From Diadema setosum (Eukaryota; Echinodermata; Echinoidea; Diadematoida; Diadematidae), in contig CM067069.1 of NCBI GenBank assembly GCA_033980235.1, positions 32,227,041 to 32,291,040 on the forward strand: a stretch of 64,000 bases of DNA. The letters run 5' to 3'. The notes under the pieces were generated by a model, which was not told the origin of the DNA, ran no database searches, and was given only the letters and a program-made list of their open reading frames with translations. The translations under genes and the position numbers were made by a program. This document shows, piece by piece, positions 10,467 through 21,296 of the stretch (position 1 is its first letter; every line of letters begins with the position of its first letter).

Positions 10467-11080
10467 TGTTGTGCTGTGCGCTGCCACCAAAACGCTGCTG
10501 TGATGCGCCGTATAAATTACTTGGTCGCGACGCCTCGCACAACATGGTAAATTAGATAAATGTACTTAAATCCCTTCGCCGTAGTGAGGGAAGGTATACA
10601 TGGCTTACCTTGCGTGGTAATCCACCGGAGAGACAGGTAGGCGCGGATGCCAGGTAGTAGTCCCTGGCTGGCATACGCTGGTATACGCTGTCACTGGTCG
10701 CTGGTCGCGGTGTCGCTAGATCGCTGGTTCCTTGGTTTCTTTCCTTTACTTGTTCCTTGTCTCTCTCTTCTTCAGACCTTGGTCTCCCTTATATAGGGAG
10801 GCACAGGTTGAAGGAGCCCGCGCTGACAGCCGCCCTCAACGGGGGACAGGCCGCCCGCGCGGGGCCCGTGCGGGGGCCAGCACGCGCCGCACGCCCCAGG
10901 TGTGTGTGTGGGCGCGCGCACGCGGCGTGCGTGCCACGCACCGGCGCACCGGTCATCGGCGCCCCGATCATCGCCCTGCATATAGCACAATTGCCGGTTT
11001 TAAGCCAGGCACACTGCGCTGCACGGGCGAACATAATATAAACATACTCTGTATATATCCCTATGTTGCCTTATGCAACA
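10467..11080 (-). repeat. 5' LTR of the gypsy element
   Basis: This is the second 614-bp LTR and carries the promoter for the minus-strand transcript. It is followed at 11081-11084 by TAGC, matching 118-121 on the other side of the element. Confidence 0.95.
10787..10796 (-). promoter_or_regulatory. TATA box in the 5' LTR
   Basis: The coding strand reads CTATATAAGG, a good TATA element (duplicate at 442-451 in the 3' LTR). It lies downstream of a GC-rich U3-like stretch, so transcription should start near 10755-10765. Confidence 0.6.
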
Positions 11081-11084
11081 TAGC

Positions 11085-11849
11085 ACATCCTTAGACAAGG
11101 CACCTGACATAGCACCATGCATGTGTATGCACAGCTAGTTAAATGTACAGCTGCTACACACACACACATGCATACACGGTAGAAGCCAATATAGACTGGA
11201 CAACATGCAGGTTGTAGTGAGCAACATGGATCCTGTTTCTGCTGGAATACTGAAGAATTGGATCCAAAATACCTTGCAAAAAGCAGGCAAAGAGTTTTCA
11301 CGGAATTATGCATGGAATTATGCAAGAAATCACGAATGGAACTAAGAACGGAGTTACACATATGGAAATGATTGTGAAGCAAGTGAAACGAAAATGCGAA
11401 ACTTCGAATAAAACATAATTCCCGTAGAAACCTTTGTTGGTGTTTTGTACTGTCGACCACTAACATAGTTACAGCCACAGTATAAAATAATCGATCGGTA
11501 GGCCCACCGGTCTAATCCAGCCAAGATTCAAGTGTAATGTTAATTGTCATTAGATTCTATTTTAGCACGGTTATCACTCTGTTAGTGTTACAACATGTGA
11601 TGTGACCCTGACAGTCATCGACATTGATGTTGATGACTGTGTCCTGATGACTGCATTGCCATTGTTTATTGTTTATTATGTTTATGGAGAGACCGAGTAG
11701 ACTCAGCTCGGAAGTGAATAATTCCTCTCAAATATAAACTCCGGTCTCAGCATTAAGCTGTCATCCGACCAAGTGATATTATCTTACTGTTAGTGTTAAC
11801 ACAATTTTACTAATAACTGTATGTAGAAGATGGTTGGGAGGTCGTTTAC
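11085..11849. other. Non-coding stretch, probable intron of the gene starting at 12052
   Basis: No coding region is supported here. If the exon at 11850-12052 is real, this is the beginning of its first intron, into which the gypsy element inserted in the same orientation. A short CA-rich patch lies at about 11157-11175. Confidence 0.4.
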
Positions 11850-12052
11850 CTGGAATTGTCAGCAGCGAGAAGCCTTACAATCCCCCACAGGAAATCCTCC
11901 GACCCATAGTGGTCTAGGAAGGCTGCTATGGTCTTGGCCTTGTCCTTATGGATGTCGTCCACAAGCAATTCGAGAGCTACATGAGCTTCATTCTCTTCCG
12001 GCTGTGCAAGAAGGGACTCGAAATAGTCCCGCTGCCGCCAGTTCAATGTCAT
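11850..12052 (-). CDS. Putative first coding exon of an unidentified gene
   Basis: The minus strand opens with ATG at 12052 and runs 67 codons plus two bases to a strong donor, AG|GTAAAC, at 11850/11849. The in-frame stop that follows lies inside the donor. The peptide (MTLNWRQRDYFESLL..., FLDHYGSEDFLWGIVRLL) is acidic and helical-looking with natural composition, similar to small helical-bundle or adaptor N-termini. I do not recognise the family. Later exons would lie beyond the retroelement and the left edge of the window. It could instead be a chance ORF. Confidence 0.5.
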
Positions 12053-12400
12053 TTTTGACGATTACACATGTGAAGAGTCACATTGTTTCATAAACGCGCT
12101 GCGAAAATCGCAGAATCTGAGTCAATTTCTCGTTCGTTCCCACGTACGCCATCGTCGGAGGCGATGTTGCTAGGCCAGTAGCTTCCCTACACAACGCGTT
12201 GTCGTCACGTATAAAACCGCCCACATCACAGTACACACCTGTAACGCTAACGTACGTGCATGCATTTCGCAAGCTGCTGCTGGCTACTGTTTCAGACGTT
12301 GTCTTTCTGTACTGTACGCATGGAGTGCACGAGAGTTTACAAGCCGTCAAGAGATGGCGCTCTCCAGAGAAACAAGTTGTGGGCAGAAATATTCATTAAT
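12053..12400 (-). promoter_or_regulatory. Possible promoter/5' UTR of the 12052 gene
   Basis: This CpG-containing, non-repetitive stretch lies directly upstream of the candidate first exon and contrasts with the AT-rich repeats around it. No clear TATA box was found on the minus strand. The call is by position only. Confidence 0.3.
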
Positions 12401-12588
12401 TGCATTTAAAGATCTTTGATTTTTGGTGGGTGGGTGCATGGACCTACAACTAGGTCCATGGTGGGTGCAACCTGCCAGAAACTAGTACGCTGCGTCTCGA
12501 TCGTCTCTATAAGCGATAAGAGCAATATCATTCCAGGGTCGAACCATAGTGTACATTCTGCATCATCGCCGGCAGAAAATTTTCAAAA

Positions 12589-12590
<2 letters not shown>

Positions 12591-12634
<44 letters not shown>

Positions 12635-12650
12635 TGGGGGGGGGGGGGGT
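12591..12650. repeat. (GT)n microsatellite followed by poly-G
   Basis: About 20 GT units run directly into a G homopolymer. This is a simple repeat beside a dispersed G/C-homopolymer element. Confidence 0.95.
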
Positions 12651-12689
12651 GACCCCATTTCTTTCACTTACACACTATAAAAAGTGGGG

Positions 12690-13290
12690 GTCTAGGCATG
12701 GGCGTAAATCCCGGGGGGGATGGGGGGATATATCCCCCCCCCCCCCCTGAAATGGAGGAGGGGGGATGGCCTGTACAATCATCCCCCCTGAATTTTGAGG
12801 AAAAAAAATGGAGGAAGCAGAAATGTGATTGTATCAATATGTTGGCATATTGCATGACGTTTGTACGCCGGCCTTCAGACAGGTAACAGAGCTGAACAGT
12901 ATTCTTGTATAGGAAAATGTATACATAATTTTCTCAAGCGCTCGCTCGCTTCGCTCGCTCGCGAAGAAAGTAACATCGACATACACTGTAAGGTATGGCT
13001 CAGACGTTGACAACGTCAAATAGTATAGGCCTATATGCAAACATGCTATGACGCGAGTAACTGAGGACCATCTGCAAGATATGTACGAAAACAAACAAAC
13101 AAACAAACAAACCAAAAACAATAACAAAAACTATATCGCCATATAAATTGAACCCCCTCCATTTCCTGAATCATTCCTGAGAAACGACAGTGACTGGTGA
13201 CTCAGTCAGGATACATCTATGAGCATACCCAGGGAAGATCAGGGGCGTCGAATCTATCTCGGGGGGGGGGGGGGGGGCAAAGGGGCATTT
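12690..13290. repeat. Dispersed repeats with poly-G/poly-C ends
   Basis: Two fragments are visible. The first (about 12690-12800) reads catgggcgtaaatcccggg followed by G and C runs that can form a hairpin. The second (about 12930-12975) carries the CTCGCTCGCTTCGCTCGCTC motif shared with the array at 13.6-15.4 kb. A poly-G tract lies at 13261-13277. None shows coding content. The family is unnamed here. Confidence 0.7.
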
Positions 13291-13599
13291 GCCCCGCCCC
13301 TACGGAAGTGTTTAGGCAGACAAATCATTTATCCCCCAAGCAATTCCCGAGATGAGGACAAATCTCGAACTTTCTTAATGGAAAACTATCCAAATATCGC
13401 CAGAACTATGCACCAAATCGTTGTATTGCAATCATAAACATGCAAAAGCTCCGCTATACAGGATCCCTTTCGATAGACTTTGTACACTTTTAAGATTGAC
13501 GCATATTTCCCTAATTTATCAAAGAGTGCAGCAGATCTTTCACTTAACAAAAGCACCCTCATATGCAGAGGCGTCGATGGGGGGGGGGGGATGGTTCCA

Positions 13600-15365
13600 C
13601 CATAAAAGTGGGACAAACAAAAGCGAAAAATATAGCTACAAACGGCAATGTTTGGAGCGTAAAATGTCAAAATTTTAAAGCTCGCTCGCTCCGCTCGCTC
13701 GCATTTAATTGCTATGCCATTCTCCTGATGCTGCTGCCACTGAATGGCAGCAGTTGCGCCCGGTGCGCCCCGGCCCCTTAATTTCCAAAGCGAAAAATAT
13801 AGCTACAAACGGCAGTTTTGGGACTGTAAAATGTCAAAATTTTGAAGCTCGCTCGCTTCGCTCGCTCGCAATTAATCATTATGCCATTCTCCTGATGTTG
13901 CAGCTAGTAATTGCCAGCATTTTTCGCCCGATGCGCCCCTCTTAATTTCCAAAGCGAAAAATATAGCTACAAACGGCAGTTTTGGGACTGTAAAAATTAA
14001 TGTCAAAATTTTGAAGCTCGCTCGCTTCGCTCGCTCGCATTTAATCATTATGCCATTCTCCTGATGTTGCTGCTAGTAATTGCCAGTAGTTTTCGCCCGG
14101 TGCGCCTCCTTAATTTCCAAAGCGAAAAAATACAGCCACAAAGGACAGTTTTTGGGACTGTAAAATATCAAAATTTTCAAGCTCACTCGCTTCGCTCGCT
14201 CGCATTTAATCGTTATGCCATTGTCCTGATGTTACTGCCAGTAATTGCCAGCAGTTGCGCCCGGTGTGTTCCCCCCCCCCCCCTTGATTTCCAAAGCGAA
14301 AAAATACAGCCACAAACGACAGTTTGGGGACTGTAAAATGTCAAAATTTTCAAACTCGCTCGCTTTCATTTAATCGTTATGCCATTCTCCTGATGTTGCA
14401 TGCTGCCAGTAATTGCCAGCAGTTGTGCCCGGTGCGCCCCCCCCCCCTTAATTTCCAAAGCGAAAAATATAGCTAATACAAACGACAGTTTTGGGACTGT
14501 AAAAAGTCACAATTTTCAAGCTCACTCGCTTCGCTCGCTCGTATTCAATCGTTATGCCATTCCCCTGATGTTGCAACCAGCAATTGCCAGCAGTTGCGCC
14601 CGATGCGCCCCCCTTAATTTCCAAAGCGAAAAATATAACTACAAACGACAGTTTTGGGACTGTAAAAAGGTCAACATTTTCAAGCTCACTCTCTTCGCTC
14701 GCTCGCATTTAATCGTTATGCTATTCTTCCGATGTTGCTGCCAGTAACTGCCAGTATAAGTTGCGCCCGGTGCGCCCCCCTTAATTTCCAAAGCGAAAAA
14801 ATACAGCCAAAAGCGGCAGTTTTGGGACTGTAAAATGTCAATATTTTCAAGCTCGCTCGCTTCACTCGCTCGCATTTAATTGTTATGCCATTCTCCTGAT
14901 GTTGCTGCCAGTAATTGCCAGCAGTTGCACACGGTGCGCCCCCCCCCCCCTTAATTTCCAAAGCAAAAAATACAGCCACAAACGGCAGTTTTGGGACTGT
15001 AAAATGTCAAAATTTTCAAGCTCGTTCGCTTCGCTCGCTCGCATTCAATTGATATACCATTCTCCTGATGTTGCTGCCAGTGATTGACAACAGTTGCGCC
15101 CGGTGCGGCCCCCCTTGATTTCCAAAGCGAAGAAGCATAGCTACAAACGGCAGTTTTTAGCATGTAAAAGCATTATGTCAAAAATTTCAAGCTCGCTCGC
15201 TCCGCTCGCTCGCATTCAATCGCTATTCCATTCTCCTGATGTTGCTGCCAGTAATTGACAGCAGTTGCGCACGGTGTGCGCCCCCCCCCCCCCCCCCTTA
15301 ATTTCCAAAACGAAGAATATAGCTACAAACGGCAGTTTTGGGACTGTAATATGTCAAAAGTTTCA
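13600..15365. repeat. ~168-bp tandem satellite, about ten copies
   Basis: The landmark CTC(G/A)CTCGCTTCGCTCGCTC recurs at 13681, 13848, 14017, 14182, 14355, 14521, 14685, 14852, 15021 and 15192, giving spacings of 164-173 bp. Each unit also carries TTAATTTCCAAAGCGAAAA, GGCAGTTTTGGGACTGTAAA and a variable C homopolymer. ORFs across it are repeat artefacts. Unit divergence of several percent suggests an array that is not freshly made. Confidence 0.95.
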
Positions 15366-15990
15366 ATGTAAAAAGATTTCACCGTGGGAGGGAGAAACCC
15401 CCCTACCATACCCTCCCCCCCCCCCCCCTCGCTTACTTCGCTCCCTCACGATCTCATAACCGCTCCCTCAATCCTGTCTACGCCGGTGATAGGCCCCACT
15501 ATTTAGTAGGCCTTCGCAGTGATGTCGCACAGGCGGAGCAAGAGCTGAAATACCACGATTTAGTCATTCAATAATAGATTGTGAATATATCATTTTCTAT
15601 TGGTTTTTTAAAGAAAAAACAAACAAAATTTCACCAAAAGTGTGCACCAGATCGCTGAATTTCAGGTCTGGAAATGCAAAATCTTCCTCGTGTGGGAGAG
15701 GGACACCCCCCCCCCCCCCCATACACACCCTCTCCCCGTTAACCCGGTCGCTCCGCTCTCTCTCACAGATATTTCAAAAACAAAAAATGTCTTCATACTT
15801 TTAAGGTCTGATTCCGCCGCAAGTCATCTGACAAAAAAAAAAAGCAACAACAAGAACAAAAAGTCTTCATATTTTTGCTGCCACTTTCCTCCCAATTTAT
15901 ATTTCATGCAAAAGAGTGGGACATCCGATCCCTGTAAAGTGTGCGTGTGTGTGTGTGTAAGGGGGGCACCAAGCTTCTCCCCCCCCCCCC
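15366..15990. repeat. Fragments related to the satellite family (poly-C, cgctccgctc)
   Basis: Two further pieces (about 15366-15450 and 15640-15770) share the layout 'gtgggag, poly-C, then ctcgct/cgctccgctctct' but not the 168-bp body. A GT run and poly-C at 15940-15992 end the cluster. No gene was seen. Confidence 0.7.
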
Positions 15991-16556
15991 CCTAAGGCGC
16001 CGGTCCGGTTATGGGCTTGTAATCGTGGTGATGGTGACCATCCACCCCACTCCTCAGTACGGATTTACGCCGTTGGGTCTAGGCCATGTCTAGGCCATGT
16101 CATTGCTGTTTGACTTGAAAATTTTTATTCTTGATCTTGATACTAAACCGATTATTGTGAAGATTACTTCACATTCCGAACACATTAAAATGATATCAAA
16201 CTAGGCAAAAAGACGCAGTTTTCTTTAGAACTAAATAAAAAAAACAAAAAAAAAAAACTTGATATCAGTCACTGTCAAATACATGCCCCAGAATTTAAAA
16301 TTCCATTCCAAGTATGCACAAATCATTGCGATACATGTATACCTTCAGAAAGAATTTTTTTATTACTTTTTTATTATCATTTGATTCTTGAATATTTTAT
16401 GATTCAGGAAAGATTAATTATCTATAAATGTATATTGAGGAGGCTAGCATGTTGTGTGTAGGGTGCTCATTGCCTATTTTCTTAAGTAAAGCAGTTTTGC
16501 AAATCAATATACAATTGTATTTATTCCAATTATGTAAACTTATTTGGTGATGAATC
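15991..16556. other. AT-rich intergenic sequence, nothing recognised
   Basis: No coding region, RNA gene or clear repeat family could be supported. It is ordinary AT-rich DNA ahead of a GT microsatellite. Confidence 0.6.

Positions 16557-16621
<65 letters not shown>
16557..16621. repeat. (TG)n microsatellite
   Basis: About 32 uninterrupted TG units. Confidence 0.98.
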
Positions 16622-16626
<5 letters not shown>

Positions 16627-16856
16627 GCATAAGTTTTTAAGTTTTTTTTATCAAAAAAAAAAGAAGAGACCAGCGTTGATTAGCAGTTCTACTATTACAA
16701 CAGATATCGGTACCGGTACCCATTCTCCAATTCTCTATGTACATTCAGCATGTTTCTATCATATCATGCTGATTTACATATTTTGATATATATAATTTTC
16801 ATATGTTCATCTTTAAATTTTCCCCATGTTGGACTTCAAATGTTATAAGACAGAGA

Positions 16857-17005
16857 AGTCTTGAGTACGCCATTTGTAGTTCCAACAATTTTTTTATTAC
16901 CAATAACACTGACAAAGACCCGAGGCGGGCCGAAAATTTAAAAAAAAAAAAAAACAAAAAAAAAAAAAAACCCTTACTAGAACTACAAATGGCGTACTAG
17001 AGACT
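16857..17005. mobile_element. Small MITE with ~26-bp terminal inverted repeats
   Basis: The left end reads AGTCTTGAGTACGCCATT and continues TGTAGTTC. The right end, reverse complemented, reads AGTCTCTAGTACGCCATT and continues the same way. The ~150-bp interior is mostly A homopolymers. It is a non-autonomous element of unknown superfamily. Confidence 0.75.
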
Positions 17006-17019
17006 CCTTCTTCTTTTTA

Positions 17020-17025
<6 letters not shown>

Positions 17026-17059
<34 letters not shown>

Positions 17060-17985
17060 GAGTTTGTTTGCAAAAACCGATAAGTCCATATTTGTCAAAT
17101 GGAGATATTTGCGATTATAGGTCAAGAAAAATATAGAGAATAATAAGAAAAGTTATGCTTCTTTTGATCATACCTTCAAACATGTACCTTTATATGTAGT
17201 GACCAATGTATCATTTAAAAGGTATTATTTTGTGCTTTATGACAGAGACCGTACTTCAAAATCTTCAAAAATGGACTTATCGGTTTTTGCAAACATATAT
17301 ATATCTGAAGAGTTTGTTCGCAAAAACCGATAAGTCCATTTTTGAAGATTTTGAAGTACGGTTTCTGTCATAAAGTACAAAATAATACCTTTTAAATGAT
17401 ACATTGGTCACTACATATAAAGGTTTATTTTTGAACTATGGTCAAAAGAAGCAAAAATTTTCTTATTATTCTCTTTATTTTTCCTGACCTTTAATCGCAA
17501 ATATCTCCATTTGACAAATATGGACTTATCGGTTTTTGCGAACAAACTCTTCATATGAAGAGTTTGTTTGCAGAAACCGATAAGTCTATATTTGTCATAT
17601 GGAGATTAAAGGTCAAGAAAATTAAGAGAATAATATGAAAATTGTTGCTTCTTTTGACCATAACTTCAAAAATGTCCCTTTATATGTAGTGACCAATATA
17701 TCATTTAAAAGGTATTATTTTGTACTTTATGACAGAGACCGTACTTTAAAATCTTCAAAAACCGATAAGTCCATTTTTGAAGATTTTGAAGTACGATCGC
17801 TGTCATAAAGTACAAAATAGTACCTTTTAAATGATATATTGGTCACTACATATAAAGGTATATTTTTGAAGTTATGGTCAAAAGAAGTACAAATTTTCTT
17901 ATTATTCTCTTTATTTTTCTTGACCTTTAATCGCAAATATCTCCATTTGGAAAATATGGACTTATCGGTTTTTGCAAACTAACTC

Positions 17986-18037
<52 letters not shown>

Positions 18038-18046
18038 ATATATACA
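17026..18046. mobile_element. Cluster of palindromic MITEs in alternating orientation within (TA)n
   Basis: About 245-bp units share inverted ends GAAGAGTTTGTTTGCAAA plus ACCGATAAGTCCAT. Unit A (17056-17294) is forward, B (17307-17553) reverse, C (from 17556) forward and D (to about 17990) reverse. C and D are fused at their inner ends near 17755. The group is bounded by (TA)n at 17026-17055 and 17991-18046, consistent with insertion at TA. There is no transposase, so these are non-autonomous. Confidence 0.85.
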
Positions 18047-18552
18047 TATATCATGTTTACATAAGACGTTATAATCATATACATGTACACTTTTTTTTCT
18101 TTAATGCCAGGATAGTGTAGAAATGTATTTAAGCCTACTACATGTATACAATGTTTGTGTTTATGAGACATACAACTGGAAATTTACTTGATGGGAAGTG
18201 AAATATCTTATTTTATATCAGAAAGCTTATGGGGTTGAGCTTATGTTTGCCATCACAAAATTGCCAATTTATGTTTGAATGATCACAACTTTGTTTAAAA
18301 AAAAGTCATAACTTTTTTCAGTTTTCACCAGAATTTGCTCAAACCTTCAAAGTCTTGTTCTTTTGAATTTTCCACTTTCATTTACACACTAATTTTGCGG
18401 GTGGACTTCCCCTTCATTGATTTTCTTTTTCTTCACTCATGTGTATCAATGTTATGAAGGAGATAATTATGATAACTTTTTGCATGCATATAGGGTGTTC
18501 TGAATGTGTATTTACACAAAACAATTAAATTGGTACACAATGTACATCTATA
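18047..18552. other. AT-rich intergenic sequence, nothing recognised
   Basis: No coding, RNA or repeat call is supported. Confidence 0.5.
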
Positions 18553-18842
18553 CAGTGGAAATAATAGACATAGGTAGAGTGTACTGTATAATGGAAAAGT
18601 ACCCAAGACTGCATGATTAGCAAGCTGGTATCATTTTACAGGTTCATAGTGTGTGCAAGATGGTGCAAAGGAACCTTGTTATGACAAGGTGCTTGGAAAC
18701 ACTGAAGTTTCCTTGTTATATTGGGTATCTCATTACATCAGGGAAAGAAATAGAAGAATATACAAGGAATGGGGTCTGCAAAATGATCTCATTATATCAG
18801 ATATTTTGCTATGTACGGCATTGTTATAACGAGGTTCCACTG
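18553..18842. mobile_element. Short pogo/Tigger-like MITE
   Basis: The element begins CAGTGGAA and ends ...AACGAGGTTCCACTG, flanked on both sides by TA (18551-18552 and 18843-18844). CAGTG-type ends with a TA duplication are typical of pogo/Tigger elements of the Tc1/mariner group. At 290 bp and without a transposase, it is non-autonomous. Confidence 0.65.
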
Positions 18843-20525
18843 TACATTGTACCACAATGTGTCGAACAAAAGAATAAAAAATACACTGTACATGTGTAGC
18901 ACAGATAACATTACCAAAGCATACATTCATCTTTCCACTAATTAAAAGTTAAGTATTGCATGCAGACTCTTCACTTAATATCACTACCTGAAATCCATTA
19001 CACATCATTTTGCTAAATTGACTAACAAAACACAGAGAAATAACAAAGATTGTTTATTGAGAGTGTATTAATTTATTGTAATAACAAAATTGCACATTCT
19101 TGATATGTAAAATGTTGCAAACAAAAACATGAATGAAAGTGTACCAGTACACAAATATCTCTGCCACTAATAAATAATCTCTAGTAGAGATGTTTCCACA
19201 TTTAATTAGATACTCATGTCACAGTTAGGATATTCACACTAACAATGAACTTGTTTGCAATAATGTTCCTGAAACTTTTTCAGACAAGTTGCATAGTGTT
19301 CACACACAAAAATGAGTCCCATTGAATGCTACAGTGTAACTGCAAAGTGATATTCTGTTCACTAGCCTCGTGACAAACAACCATGGCATGTCAAATCCGA
19401 CCCAAAACTCTCGATACTTTTTGCTGGCAAGGGTGTGTTCTCACACACATGCACCATGCATTTACAATAGATTGGATGGACTGAATATGAGATATAGCAA
19501 AGCTCCATCTTCTATATTGTGGTTTAAGGGCCAAACTATTCAGCTTATAATCATATACCAAGAATTACGGAAATCTTGAGAGGGAAATATTTCCTGCTCA
19601 CAACTGGCCTCACCAAGATTTGATAAATGTTTTCAGCAAAACTTGGTGCAGTTTTGCTTGTGGTGAAACTAACTCAAAATTACTTGGTCAGCAAGAGATT
19701 GTACATTCAGATGTATGTTAAACCGTGTATATTGAAGACATTAATTTTCTCATTAGGTGATCCGAGAATTTCTTCTTCTTCTTCTTCTTCTTCTTCTTCT
19801 TCTTCTTCTTCTTCTTCTTCTTCTACTGTACTTCCAGTCTTTTTGTTTCAATGTGAAATGTACTCATCATTTAATCAATGGAAAATGGAAAACATTGCTA
19901 CAGAAATTGTCAGTATCATTATTATTATTATTATTACCATTATTATCAACATCAAGTGACATTAAGTTCATCCTGGTGCAAACAATTGTTTCAAATTGGA
20001 CCACTTGTAGAAAATGTTGAATCAATTCTAAACACTGCCAGTCCAGCTGGCAGCCATCCTCCAAGCTGTCATTGACATATGCAGACCTGGTAAAAAATAA
20101 ATAAATAAGTAAAAGAACAAAAAAATACATCAACAGCCCTGGCATGAATGACCCCAAAGAAAACATCATCTTCACTGTGACAAGAAATGTGCAGAGAATA
20201 CAAAATATAGCAAAACTTTAATGAGCGTGAATGATTATTTACATTGTGTATGCAACACGAAGGATGGATTAGCACATAACTATTTTTCAATCGCTGCGAT
20301 ATCATCATGTCACTGCCACTCACAATAAAAAAGAGGACATCGCTATAACATTGCATTTTGCTGCATTGCCCGAAAACTATATCACTGCATGTAAATGTAA
20401 TGTTCACATATCACGTAAATCTCAAGTGAGCACTGAAAGGCATGTGACAGATACTCTATACCATAGTTACAGAGTACCTCAGTTGAATGGTTGCCAAATG
20501 AAACTACAAACATATTGCTGTGAAG
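18843..20525. other. Intergenic/downstream region of PIGC with microsatellites
   Basis: No gene was found. It contains (TTC)n at about 19771-19825 and a short (ATT)n at about 19917-19936. The PIGC transcript could end in here. Minus-strand AATAAA candidates occur, but none is decisive. Confidence 0.5.
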
Positions 20526-20916
20526 TTAAAGGGACTGTACAGTACTGGTTGAGGTGGGGATTCATGTTTTTTACATTCCTAAGTGAGATTATAAGAAACC
20601 TCTTATGAAATATGAAAGAGCATGTAATTTTAAGAAGGATTCAACGTTTATTTGATGAAAATTGGTTTTCAAATGGCCGAGATATCCAAAAAAGTGATAA
20701 TAATAAAAGACTACAGGCCCCAACTTTATTAGGATCTCTTTGTTTCACCATGTTTTTGGATATCTCGGCCACTTCAAAACCAATTTTCATCAAATAAACG
20801 TTTGATACCCCTTAGAATTGCATGCTCTTTGACATCTCATAGAGTGATTTCTGAATATCTCACAAAACGTTAAAAGCTAAATCCTCACCTCGACCAGAAC
20901 TGTACACACCCTTTAA
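20526..20916. mobile_element. MITE with TTAAAGGG ends and internal foldback
   Basis: The left end is TTAAAGGGACTGTACAG. The right end, reverse complemented, is TTAAAGGGTGTGTACAG. Inside, a ~50-bp inverted repeat (TTTGATGAAAATTGGTTTT and GGCCGAGATATCCAAAAA) surrounds a ~65-bp loop. It is non-autonomous; the TTAA-type ends suggest, but do not prove, a piggyBac or Kolobok relative. Confidence 0.75.
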
Positions 20917-21253
20917 AGGGACATTGTCCCCAAAACATGTTATATGGATTCAGGAAATGCTAAAATATTCTTGTCATGAAATTCCTTTGAGATTCTCTAT
21001 GTATCCTTCTACAATGTGACATTTGTCACAAATTGCTGTACTGTTCTCATCTACAGAGGAGACATATAAAATTAACCAAATAATGTAAAAATGTTCAACT
21101 TCTGCATGGGTTGTCCATTTCCCCTCAAAATCTAACAGTGTTTCTGTAATCAACAGTTTTTAATATCAACACTTGCCTCACTGTAATGTCACAGTTGTGA
21201 GTTGAGTGAACTGATGGTATTTCAATATCCTCTTAGACAGCCTTGATAAAAGG

Positions 21254-21296
21254 CTAATGCTGGATCACTGCCTCATCCCATGGGCCATAGATGTTG
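21254..21296 (-). CDS. PIGC: PIGC terminal coding exon 8
   Basis: After a pyrimidine-rich acceptor (TTTTCTCCAG), 43 nt encode [14 protein letters not shown] and TAG at 21256-21254. GPWDEA is the diagnostic C-terminal motif. A ~3.3-kb intron full of transposons separates it from exon 7. Confidence 0.95.

Larger units (their letters stand above)
122..11080 (-). mobile_element. Complete Ty3/gypsy LTR retrotransposon with HhH-Gag and PHD-finger integrase
   Basis: A full-length element reads right to left: 5' LTR 10467-11080, PBS 10447-10464, ~2.7-kb leader, gag 7761-5290, pol 5230-965, PPT 736-748, 3' LTR 122-735. The two LTRs look identical by eye over 614 bp. They start TGTTG and end CAACA, and are flanked by TAGC at 118-121 and 11081-11084, a 4-bp target duplication typical of many gypsy-type insertions. 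The order protease, RT, RNase H, integrase places it in Ty3/gypsy (Metaviridae-like) rather than Copia. Both ORFs are uninterrupted, so it inserted recently and may still be mobile. No envelope-like third ORF is present. Confidence 0.95.

Noticed and set aside
12416..12652. Open frame through GT and G repeats
   Set aside because: The product is VCVCV and poly-Gly from simple repeats; likewise frames at 16418-16786, 36589-36975 and 38407-38810.
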